Below are positions 39,301-52,400 of a stretch of DNA of 64,000 nt, piece after piece. The notes below the pieces were generated by a model. That model ran no database searches. It was not told the DNA's origin and worked only from the letters and a program-made list of their open reading frames with translations. The stretch covers positions 466,084-530,083 of the forward strand of contig VXAU01003166.1 in assembly GCA_013399695.1 (NCBI GenBank), given 5' to 3'. A program made the translations under genes and the position numbers. The first letter of the stretch is position 1. Every line of letters starts with the position of its first letter. This DNA comes from Formicarius rufipectus (lineage: Eukaryota > Chordata > Aves > Passeriformes > Formicariidae).

Positions 39301-42300
39301 CTGGCCATTATTTGACTGTGAGGTAAATGGGGCTCATTTCTCCTTGGGAAGGAAAGGTGAAAAAGCACTAGTTTTATCTGGCTCTGAAACCTTCACACTT
39401 GTGCATGGAAACCATAGCCAAGAGAACAAATAAAAGCAACTGAGCAACTGCAGAATTAAGGTTTACGTATGCATAAAAGTAAAAAACCCCACACTAAGCA
39501 TGGTTTTCTCTAGAGCATCATGTATCAAAGAAGGCATCACATCTTAATTCTTCTAATTTTATATATAACCCATAACTAAATGCATTTTTTCTTCTGTCTT
39601 TCCTTACTTTGCCAGAATTGCATTGAGACAAAATAACCTATCTGCCCATGTAATTTTGGATTAAGTATATCTCACAAGTTTATCTGGAAAGCTTTGTCAT
39701 AGATTCATGAATCCCTGAATTATCAAAGGAAAACATCCCCAACCTGTGCCATAATGAAAACCAGGCTTTTAGAAAACTAAGCAAGTGATTTCATTCTTAA
39801 TTACTACAGCATGCTGTCTCATTAAAAATGATAGTGTGACAAACTAATGCTAATTATTTTGGTTTCTCCTCATCTTGCAATGGTATCTAGTAAAACGTAA
39901 CAGCTGAGAAGAACATTACTATTTTTAAAATATGTTTAGACACATTAATAAATGAGTTTGCATATATATAAGCATTATCTTGATACATGTATATTTACAC
40001 ACACATATAGCAAATACTGGGCTGTACTGAGAATAAAATAAAGCCATGCGTATCTTCCGATGTTTTTGTAGAAATTCTTGTTTTTTCCCATAGTTTAATA
40101 TATATAAGGAAAATATAGCAAGAAACTAATTGACTGTTGCCATTTTGTTTAAAAAAATTGGAATGATGATCTAATACCCCTTCCCCCAAACACCCCAAAT
40201 GTTTTAAAAGAAGGAGTAAAAGCATTGAAAATGAGTAGTTTGGAAGAAAAATATTGTCATAGACGTATCAGACAGCACTTACTGAGACAGAGGATCAGGC
40301 CAGACAATACATCTTTGAAACTTTTGCTGAATTGAAACCCAGACCATTATCAGGGTGGTTTTTGACAATGTAATACTGCTACACTCCAGACACAGCCCAT
40401 GGACTGACGGCCCAATGCCACTGCTTAACCAGACACACTTTGTTCCTTTCTGTGCAACAGCTATTGCAAAGTAAAAGTCAATAATATGTGAGTGGCCAAC
40501 AGTTCAAGCATGCATCTCACTGTCCAGCGACAGGCTCCTGCACATAAGGTTATTCTTTAAATCCATGAGGTAAAAACTGATACCCTGCACTTCAGTACTA
40601 CATATATCACCCCACCAAACAAACACCAAGATCACCAAACAGCAAGGAGAAAAAAAATACTAAACAAAAAACCTAAAAGAATCTGCAGTTTACTAAAACA
40701 ATGCACGTTAACTTTGATAAGAGAGCAACTGTAAATGATTGAATAAAAATGTAAAGGAACCTTGTACTACACGTTTCTTATACCAGAATTTTACAATCTT
40801 TTCTCATCCTCCAACAAATTACTAAAAAAATCCATTCCATATAGGTATTAACTAATACCAACTGGACTAGTAAACTAATAGGTGAAGAGGATTCTTCAGT
40901 GCATGGAATAAGTGGAGGTATTGGCCTCTCAGAAGAAAGTTGTATCACTATTCTAAGCTAACCTACGTGACTCCTGGGTAATCTTTTCCCTGTTTCTCAA
41001 AGGTTAGTTCCAAAATCTGCAAGTTCAAATTTTTCTAAGAAAACTTATTAACAATCTTTTTGATTGTTTGCTTCTCCTCAACGTTTTAAACAACTGCACT
41101 CTCTGTCACACCTACTTACACTATTATGACACGTTTGGGCTACAAAAGCATAAAAAATCCACTTTGAATGTGGTCTACCTCTGTTCCTCTCAAAAGACAA
41201 GTGGAATGCACTTTCGCTCTTCCCATGCAGAGTAAGAACTGCTATGCACTTGTAGCACTTAATTAAAATAAAAACATAGGCCAGTCCTGAAAACTGCAGA
41301 ATTACACAAAACTTCAGTCCTCCAGCTTAAAATCAGATATGCAGACTGGAAAATATTATGATATTTGATAAGGATTTAAATATCAGAGTTCTAGTCAGAT
41401 TTACTTTTGCTACATTACTGTCTGTTTAAATGCAATCCAAATAGTGAGTTGGTTTGTTTTCATGGACCTGCTTTTCATAAGACTAGGAAAACAAAGGTTT
41501 TATATGTAGGAACCATCTCTTATCAGAGATAGAGTTTAGTATCCATAACCACTAAGTAGGTTATGCTTACATGAAAAGAAAGATGAGGCTTGATGTACAA
41601 ACCCTATGCAAATAAGGTAATAACACACCTGAAAATACTAGGAATGATCAGGCTTATTTTTAAGAAAGCGGACATTTGGAGCAGTGCTTTTGAACTCTTA
41701 GTCATCTAGGGAAGACTTGCCACTCAGAATAGAACTACCTGTCTTTTTAGAAGGTGTTGTGTCAAACTGTTCAGTGGACAGATCCTACTATCTCCAGCCT
41801 AAATCTATGAGCAGTTGAATTTGTCAAGAGTAACCAGTAAGCTGCAAATAGTCTGATTTTTATGAGCGTAACACATTTAATTTTTGTGGCCTTTAATTAA
41901 TCTGATATAAAAAGCTCATTAAGTAGCTTTTATTTACCATGACTTATATTGCATCTGTTTACTAAGTGAAAAACACTAAAAAAATACAAATTGTGCTTAA
42001 AATGGTTGGTAGTTGAGAAGGTGCATGGCAATAAACTAATTTGAGAAGCCAAATATATGTGTAATGAGAAATACAGGAGAGCTTTCTAAAGCACAAGTTG
42101 CTAATGGAGACAATTTTAAATAGACCTTTTTTGCAGTAACAGCAGTTAAAACTACTTAGGTCTTTTCAGTTCCCACGAGATGAATATTGACTGAGTAATT
42201 ACAGCTATAATCTTTTTCAGTCTCTTTACAAAAGTTTTCTGCAGAATTGTGTCATTAAGACAGAGCTTACTGTATGTAACATGCCTATAATTCAATTGTG

Positions 42301-43475
42301 CTTAATGGCTCCAACCTACTTAATTTTACCCATTTTCCTTTGTATTTTGAATTTCATTAATGTTTTGTCACAGAAGTTTATGAAATAGATGACAAACAGA
42401 ATCTCAAATTTTCATTTATAAAGATATTGACTTAACGGTAAAACTACAGAAAACATCTGGACGCCTAGGAAGAATCAAAAATCTTTTAGAGAAAAAACCT
42501 TATTTTTAAATTTAAATTCCATGTCTTATGAACTGTGACAATGTATATTTTTGAAATGTTTGTCCCTCCCTCTGCCCTCCCTCCAAATAAAAGATCCAAT
42601 TTTGTACATATCTACAGTATTTAATAAAGATGTCCAAACCAGCAAAAGTTTTTACATAAATGTTTCAGTACTTAAAATAAAGAGAAGCATTTACTTTGCT
42701 CTCAGCTCAGACAGCAAAATTAAATGGAAACATAACAGCCTTCTGCAGAGAGAATGCATTAAACCATTTCCCTCTGTGGGGACAGGCAGTACCTTAATAT
42801 GATGACTTAACAAAAAGAAATTTAATTCGAGAAGTATTTTAATGCTTAAATGTTTGCCACCTGACTGATAAATAATCAGTTTCTTTTGGAGTCTGTATTA
42901 GCATTTTTTAACAAATCATTGGAAGCTATTCAATAGGGTTTTCTATAAATTCTTTGGCTACATACATTAAGGAGGTTAAATACACATGAAATCTACCAGC
43001 TACAAGTACCTTAAAAATAGTACACATTTACAGATTATACAGGGATCAGAGTGCAAATGTCAAGAGAGAATTGTTTTCAAGGACTAAGTTACAACACCCT
43101 TTTTTACATCCCAAAGAGAAGGCTGTAGACAAAAGAAATTGTGATTCTTAGATTTTATAAATCTCTTTGAAGAGTTTCTTGCCCACCTAAATATGCCTCA
43201 AAGTGAACCATTGTTTCATGCATTAATGTTATCACTTTTAATTATGACACATAACCTGCAGGGTCTGCCTCCTCTTTTTTTCTTTTGAAGAATATAGAAG
43301 TTCAGAAACTGCTCATATAAAGAACAGAAGTACTGGCTGTATTCCCATATGGAATTATAATGATTTTAGATTCTTTTATGTCTTTTGAAGATACTTTTGT
43401 AAGCAAAATATGAAAGCAGAAATCCATGTCAGTCCTCAGAAGAAGCTTTGGGTTATAGTGATTTTATGAAAATGC
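36301..43475 (-). other. Intergenic DNA and SYAP1 3' UTR
   Basis: Downstream of the SYAP1 stop on minus the DNA is AT-rich 3' UTR of unknown extent; a minus-strand AATAAA lies near 41931. Further left no gene is recognised. A 142-codon minus frame (38940-39368) is unusual for this AT-rich region and is discussed as a finding. Other frames are short. Confidence 0.4.
36856..36874. repeat. (TA)n microsatellite
   Basis: A pure TA run of about 19 bases in otherwise ordinary intergenic DNA. Confidence 0.8.
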
Positions 43476-46400
43476 TTAATTTTCTTCTTGCAGCATTTCT
43501 TCTATTTCTTTATCCCAGTTTTCATCACGCTTTTCTGATTCTGTTACCACCTCATATTCTTGAAGCTCTTGTTGTAATTCCTTTTCCCAATCAGCAGTTT
43601 CTTCTACAAGAGAGAAATTATGTGTAAGAATTTTATTGATAATATAGAACACTTATTTATATAAAACCAGATGAATTTGCACTGAATCTCCACTTCTTAA
43701 ATTTTATTGATGATTCTCCTTAAAAACTAAAGAAACTTCAAGATCAGAAATTTCACCTTCTTATGGATCACAAGTAGGAATTAATTAATATACAAGTCTA
43801 TATTCCTATGTGCATACTCTAATTAAGATCTAAAAAGCAAATACATAGTTAAGTCATTATGAACATCCCTTTTCCAGATCATTTCCTACAGTCTTTCAGT
43901 CTGCTATCAACCAAATCAACTCTGCACTTTTAAATCTACATAATATATGAAGTTCATAAATGATTTGACACACTGTTATGGAAAAAAAAGATCAAGATCA
44001 ATTACTGTGGTTAATTTGAAACAAAGAAGCAGGTATTCTCCTCACTAGTGATTGTAGCTAGGCAAGCTCATTTAATCAGGGTTAAAGGTAATCATGTTTC
44101 ATACTTCAGGGCAAAAACTGAGTCAGAAGACATTACAGTGTTGTTAATCTCTGTTTTAATTAGCTCTACCTATCATAGGCAAGAGTGTGGGGGAGGAGAC
44201 GGGCATTGGATGTGCTACTTGTTGGTTAGTACTTCAGCCTTGATACAAAGGTATGCAATTCCATAGTCCAAGTGAGTAAGGCCAGCTGAGATTTCTCAAA
44301 TAACTCCTTAATGACTTACTGAAACACTTTCATAAAAGAAACAGATGCAAGAAACTGATAATACTCATTAAAATTCCTCAGGTTGGGCTATATATTGGAA
44401 AAAAAATTCAGAAAACAATGATTCAGCAACATCCAAAGCGCATTGTAAGATGAATTCTGAAAATTGTGTGAAATACATGATAACCATCTACATATCCAAG
44501 TGTCTTCAGAGCAAACTGTTCATTGTGTATGGCCAGAGTCAGATCATCACAGACTGTTTTTATGCTCTTTACACTGGTACTAGTTCTTCTGAATTATTTT
44601 AAGCTGCACTTAATTTACTCTCATCATTCTGAGAAATCTTTGTTAAATTTTAACTGTTCCAAATGCCTGTACAGCTTTTAGAGCAGAGGCCTTTGAGTTC
44701 ATAGTCTAGTACAAATACTGCCTTTTTAGTTGGTGCCACAACAAGAAAACAGACCTGACTTCCAAATACTGTACTTTATCTCCGAGGATATCAATTAAAG
44801 GAAACAAAAAATCATATGCATAAGAACCAGTTAAAGAGTAGGCAGGGAAAGGAAGAGATAGACAGAAAAAAATAACCCACACTCCTAAAGGAGCGACCTA
44901 AAAATTCTTAGGTGCTTTTGATTTAAAACCCTCAGAGCTAACATTCTGTGTATGTGGTCTGATCACGGTGAAAATTGTAATTAATTTCTGCAATATCTCA
45001 TTGCAGGTAATTTCATACACCTTGAAAACAACTGTCACAAATATGCTTTTCTAAATCGAATTACAATTTTTTTCCCCTTAAAATCAGCCTCTCTTAGAAT
45101 TGCTCTATTTAAGACACAGAGGTAATAATAGCTTTACCTTCTACCACTGAAGTCTCTTCTTTCTTTTTGTCTAGCACTAGTTGTTCCATTTCTTTTCTTA
45201 GGTCTTCCTGATTCAGATTACAGGCATCAAAAGCATCACTCACAAATTCTGAGACACCTGGACTTGTGGAAATCTCTTCCTCATCCTGCAGCAAGACAGT
45301 TTAGTATAAACTCACCCAGACAGGGGAAAAAAGTCACCAACACATACTTCCACTCGTGACTGCTTTTAAATAGGATCAGAAAAGTCAAGCCAAATGCATT
45401 ACTCTGACAACTATTTTTCTTTCTGGGCTACTTTTAAGAGTATTTTTGTACAGACAAAAATGTTACAGTTGTACGGAAAATGATATGCTTTACATCCTAG
45501 TCTGCTTTTTTCTGTTTTCTTAATAACTTTAATTCTGTTTTTATAATCTTCAGAAACAATAATAAACTCTTCAATAGTTTAGAACAGGACCTAAGACTAA
45601 TATTAAAAGTTTGACCACAATTCAGTAACAGTTTTCTACACAAGAATAAGAGATCTTTGGAAATCTTTGTAGCTTAATCTAGTCCACTGTACATTATTGG
45701 CACAGCTCTTCTTCTGCCAAGTGTGTTGTCTGGCACCAATTTTACAATCCAGAAATGAACAAGGGTCATTACATGTTCAAGGTAAAGGTTTCTGCAGTAT
45801 CAAGCAAAGGTGCAATAAAACAATGTCACTACTGCAATGAATCATTTAGATTTCCTACACTCCAGCCTGACCACTGCTGAAGAGCTGGGCAGAACATGGC
45901 ACACAAGTACATTTTTATGAAGTTACTCCTTGTGTATCTGAACACAATACTAATCCTTCTACTCCAAACAGTTTGGAAATGTCACTCTTGGGAGGAAAAG
46001 CATATCTTATTATAATGTGCAGGACACTAATGAAAGTATTCTTCAGATAAACTACTGTTTCTTCTAATGAAAATGAGTTTTAAGATTATATGCTAAAAAT
46101 TAATATCACAGCAAAACAGCAGCAGGTTAGGACCATCACATACTATATTATGGTTTCAGAGCAGAACTTACTCAAAAGGATGCATAATCTCCTAATGAGG
46201 AACAGTTTCACATATTAAATACAGATAAAATATAACAGCGCTTTTACCTCTTGAGATTTTGTTTGAGGCTTTATTGTAACAGGTGGTGTTTTCGGCCGTA
46301 CTGTTTCTATTAATAGGGGGGGGAAAAAGGGTAGATTACATTTAAATATATAAAAATAACATTTAATCTGCATGGCTATTAAATGTACAAGGAAATATTG

Positions 46401-49400
46401 CATTTTAAGTTTTAAGGAATCCTCATGGTTAAAGGCTGAATTCAGATATAGGTGAAGCATTTGAAACAACAAAATGGAAGACAAACAGTTTTCTATTCTT
46501 AATTAAGGCAAATTTAGCAAACCATTTCCTCATTAAGACTCCAAAGTTAGACAGGAACCCCTCCTACCTTCAAAATGATCCGAATATCTATGTATACAGG
46601 AGCAGTGAGGAATCTGAAAGAATGTCTTCTAGAAAACACTTAGAGATGGCACTCACGTCACAAGATCTTTTGAGTTACAAATGCATAGAATTGGTCATGA
46701 AATCCAATTGTTGTCTATCACAGAGGTTCCCAGACTCCCCCAGCTGGGTACTACTACTGACATGGCAAAGAAAGTCACTGAAAAACATAAACCCTAGAAG
46801 TTCGTTCCAATTTCCTATGAAAATTTGGTGCTAGGAAGACAGTGATTGTTTACAAGCAAGGATATGTCTTTTCCTGGTAGGTAAATGAACACCCCAGCTT
46901 TCTCCCTCGTGCAGCTATCAGAGTAGAGTTACAATACAGAGCTAGGTGGCTGCTAGAACAATTAACATACAAGGCAAGTTGTGGTAGTGATGGAATGCTT
47001 GCTTAGCTTGTTTAAAAATGCAAAGCAGTTCTAAGCTTGAAGCTTTGCTCCCTGCAGTGTGCCCAGGTGGAGCCTTCCTGCTAACTTGGCAATTTCAGAT
47101 TGGGGAATTTTTCCATGTTTCCTTTTTTAAATGAAGATCAGTTTTAATTAAAATAATTTCCAAATTGGTAGCTATCACTGCTTTTATAGCTCATCTGCTC
47201 AATGGGCACTGTCCCATCCTCTCTCTCACACTAGAATGTGGAATGTCTTTCACTTGTCTCTTCTTTTTTCCTTTCACATCAACCATGCAAATTTAACTTT
47301 CTGAGAAGAACAACTAAGGAGGATCGATAGAGACATAAAAATGGAAGGCTAACAATTCTATTTTATAGATTGATGAGCTGTGCTAAAACAAATGTTTCCC
47401 ATACCTTTCAGTTCACTATCCTCTTCTCTGCCTTTGCTCTCTTCTTTTCCTGCTGCTTGCTGTTGAGCTGCAAGTGCAGTGAGTTGTGCCGACTGTTTAA
47501 TTAGGGACACCCTGTAGAAATAATTTCTCCAGAATACCTCCTCCTTCACGCTAGAGAGAACAAAGAGATTTTGAGTACTGAATTTAGAACTATGGTTCCT
47601 TTTACCATCTAGCAGTGAAATAAAATTAAAATTGCAGAGAGAAGTACATATAGCTGCTATTTAAGTAAAAACTAAAAAAAAATTTGTGATACTAACACAT
47701 TTTAAAAAATCTGTCATTGTAGACGTTCCTGATCTATTATAAGACAATTGCAACAGACCTGAACATATAATAATAATGTTATGACAGTAGAAAATGCTTA
47801 ACAGCATGCAGCAATACATTATGGAAATGTAATACAGTATGGAAAAATATTATGCTGTTCCATCTCTCTTGACAAATTATGTAAACTAACCCAACAAGCC
47901 AAACAACCCTGTTCTTTACTTCCTCTCTAACCACAAAATTTTATTGTTGTCAAACTATATTCATCTACATCTTCTCAATACATCAGGTGGAATTGCAACA
48001 CCTTTGTTGGCAGAAGCCACTCCTAGACTGTGGCAGAACTATTTCACTGACCTGCACGTCTTTCAGCATGTCCACAATACCTTTAGTAATTAAAAACTGC
48101 CATCCTGAAAACGACCAGCTCTGGTAAGTGAGAGACTATCCCATATCTCAGGAAACATTTCCCTCTGAAACCCCTCCAGCAAGAATGAAAAGACCCAACT
48201 TTAACCCAGAGGCAACAGAAGGCAGAAATGACAAGATCTTTGGGGAGGAAGGTGTGTAGGTCAAGAAAGAAGGGAGAGAGTGAGATTACCTTCCCACTCA
48301 TTCAGGCCACAATGACCACTGAGACTAAGAACAGGGGAAAAAAAATATTAAGCAAAGTGGTAGAAAAGGCAAGGATTGCATGACCAGAAGCTGGAGACAG
48401 AGCATCAGAGGCAGATCTGACGAATGTCTAGAATATGGGCAGATCTTCAGGACTGAAAGCAGAGAAGAGGGTAAATAGAATCAGGAGCTGAGGTTTATAA
48501 AAGGGTGTAATTTGAAATTGAAAAGGTTGCAAAGAAAGAAGTTTTCTGTTTCCATCCTCAGAAAAAGAGACAAATGTTGGGAACTGGCACTTCAGAAAAA
48601 CATTGACTTGTGACACAAGCTGTAGGACCAGAGCTTGTGATTGGACAAGGGATAACAGCTAGGGAATAAAGCTGTGATCAAGAAGCCATACTGGAACAGG
48701 CCATAACTGCTTGAAAGACCACTGGATCTTTTAGTTAGGTCCACTAGAAGGAAGGCAGTTTTAACACAGAGCTTTTCTCATTGCCTATTCAAACCCAGTT
48801 TTTCTTGCATGCATTGCTGCTATTTTGTGACATGTTCTTTTACCATTTCTCTTGGGGGGGGTGTCTCTGACTATCTGTAACCACCTTTTCAGGGTGTCAG
48901 TTACACCATTAGATCTGAAGACTTTTGTTGTTGCATTTACCTTTGTTTGGCGAAAAAGATCATTCAATTTAGCACATTTCACATGGAAAAATTGAAGGCC
49001 TCTCCCATATTTAAGTCAACAGGTCCTTATTGGTTCTGAAGGCATAACAGATGTACCTCTGTTCTTGCCTCCAATTGCTAAACTTCCACACACATGCAGT
49101 TTTCCACACATCTGACATTAGCAGCTAAAAAATACAGTGGAAGAATGCAAAGAATTGAAGGAAGTGAAAGGAACAAGGAGTAATTTATGAGTATTTAAGG
49201 AAACATTAAAAGTATGATGATATATAGTTACCAGCAGAAACTACTTACTGTTTGGGAACGAGATCAAACCTCATCCTGTTGAGAAGTTCATCTTCTTGTA
49301 ACATCACTAGTGCAACAGGGTACATTTGATCAAAATCAAAATTAAACTGCACACCTGCTGGAGGATCCCGCAGAAAATTCCGTTTGTCCTTTGAAGAACA

Positions 49401-52400
49401 TATTTATGGTCATTAGCTGATATTGGAAAAAGGATACCGTATTTCACACCCAAGATCAGCAAAGCAATCTGCAAAACCTTTACAAAAATAAAAATTACAT
49501 GGAGGATGTGCGCTAGCTCAAGTTAAAGCTGATAGAACTATTTACCCTTGCACATGATCAGTGCAGACATAATAAAAGTATATTGAAAATACATAGTTTA
49601 ATAACGCCAGCCAAACTTACTTTAAAAAGGAAAAAAAAAGGGGGGAAGCTTTAATCTCTCCAAGAGAAAATTTCAAATATTACAGGAAATTAAATACTTA
49701 CTGCTGATAAGGCCAGTATTTGTTGTTGAATTGTTTCTTCTTCATTGCTGTCTACCCAGGGAGGCACTGCGGCTTCTGTTATTGAAAGGAGGAAGATAAT
49801 TGCATGTGCATAACTTGAAAAAACCCCACACCAAACAACAAAACAGACCTTACACAAAGTAACATACTGTGTCACAAAAATAAGCAGAGTTACACCAGGA
49901 GGCCTATTCGTTGTTCCTTTTTCCTAAATTAAGCTCATTGCTTGAAAGAGAAACTGTAGGAATGAATTTTTGCTTATCAGAGATAAAAAATAGTAATTAA
50001 ATAGTTGCTGATTCCTGTTGTTGTAAAAATAAAACTGTGGAGATTTCTTTGCAGTGTGCACCGGTCAGAACTCGGTCCTCTTAGTTTAGTGGCTCCCGTA
50101 TAACAACTTGCTAAGTTGTCTGCAAATAGCATTTCTAGAATCACTTTAGGTGTGTAAACCTTGCCTAAATTAAGTATGCAAAATAATTTATACCCAGAAG
50201 ACACCAATTCTTTAACAATGGAGAAAAAGGTTATAAATTACAACACATTATATGCTGAAAAAGCCTACTTGAGTTCAGTTGATTTATATGTTTATGCAAA
50301 TACTTCCAAAATCGTGCTATAGGCTGTACAGAGAGGAAAAGAAACTATTGCAGATGTGTAGATATTTATTAATCTTTTCCTTGTCAATGCAAACTCAGCC
50401 TACAGAGACAACAGGATGCATCTGTAACAGTTAACATACAATGCCTGTGCCCTTAAACTAACAATGCTTATTTGCCTGTGCACCTGGTATCAGCAAGATC
50501 TTTCACCCACGTGGATTCCCCATCTGATGCTAATGCTTCTTTCAATCAGGCCATCTGCTACTCCTCCTTTGACCAATCTAGCTACTTAATTTCATGAAGC
50601 TTGTAGAAACATATTAAGAGATGCCAAAGCTTACTAACAGAGATAAAAAGAATTACAGACAACATGATCACATAAAACAATCTTGCAAGAAGAAAACAGA
50701 CTAACACACTAATTACAGACACCATGAAAAATTTTGTCAAAATCCATTTAAAACCAGCTCATTTTAAAGATTAACAACAGAGTCACTTATTACTCAAACT
50801 GCCAGAAATTACTGCATTCAGGTAGCACATTAAAATAGACAAAAGTCAATGGTGAAACTCAGTGTGAAAAAACAACTGTGCTTATTTTAGTCTTGAATAG
50901 ATCTAGTGACGTAAATAATACATGGGTGGGTAACTCACAGGATTTGGATCACAGATAATTAAAAAGCAAATGATTTATGGGAAAGCAAAAAAACAATTAG
51001 TCCTTTAATGTAAGCAGAGTATCTCCTACAGCAAAACTAATTAAACATAGTGCAAACCCTAACCCATGTTTTTAATTTAATTGTGAAAATGTGACAGCAT
51101 TACTACAACTCAGAAGAAATCAGCATGCCAGTTTTCAATAAATACACATGCTTAAGATTCAAAACACCAGCAAGAGATCAGCTTTGCTAGCACAGTGATC
51201 TCTGAGTCAATTTCATAAAGCTGAATTTGGTTAAAAAAGTAAGATAATGTAATACTAACCTCACTTATAAATACCACCTTTCTATTCCGTAATATGGACT
51301 AAGTTGTGCCAGAATGTGTTTCATTAAACAGAGTTTTGATAGATTAGTTTCAGATGCAGCTCAACTATCCAGCTTCTAGCAAGTCTTCACTTACGTGATA
51401 TTAGGCATTACCAAAAAGAGCATACATTACCTGATTTTTTGGTTTGCTGCTCTTGGACAAATTTTTTCTGTTCCTTCTGAAAATCTCCAATTATTGTCTA
51501 AAATAAAAATTAGGGAACCACAATTTAAAAAAAAAAATAAAAAATTATTTACTCCTCTTGTTTCATCACCACTCAGAAAGTGCTTTCAAATACAGTGAAG
51601 AACCATATTCATATATCCCTCATTGCCCTTTTTGTAAGTTAAAGGTGTTTCATGTCAATCATACATTTCCCTTTACTGAAACATTTGCTTTTGTATTTAA
51701 AACTATTTTGTATGCTTTCAAAATTATATTTAGTTTTTTCAAGTTTAGAGGACAAAGAAAAAAGTTGATAATTTGCACACTAGCATACTATGCATATTCA
51801 CTTACTGCCTTACCATATCAAATACAGACAACACGGATTAGACTTATTTAAACCTGTTTTTAAAGTATTTAACATTTAAAGATATTTTAGGCCTAACAGT
51901 AAGTTTAAAGAGTTGCTTAAGGAATACATCCATTGCCATAAATTTGACTGGCAAAATTCTAAAGTAGGATTTTCAGAATGCTTAGCTGAAATAAAGTAAC
52001 TTCTCCATTTATGTTGTTGATTAATGTTCTTTAAAAAGAATACATTCAGAAATATCCTGTGTTCAGTTTAGAATTAAAAACTGGAGAATGGTCCTGGGAC
52101 ATTGCATGCCATGTTCTAGAAGTAACAATGTAAATGTTCTGTAGTTGAAAGCAGAGGCAAAAACAACCGTAAACTAGAAATGAATATTTAAACCACTCAG
52201 AAAATACAAATTTTTTGCAGAGAGCCCTATGGCTTAAGAAGTTGCCAAAAAACACACAAGCCTTTGAGCTAAATCCTGACATATTCCTATGATTTTTTTT
52301 CCCTTCAGCAATGCAGTATTTCAGTTCAGGATTACTATCAGAGAAAACTACAGTAGTGTGAGTTATACAATAGATCATTGTGGTTCCTTCTGGTTGCAAG

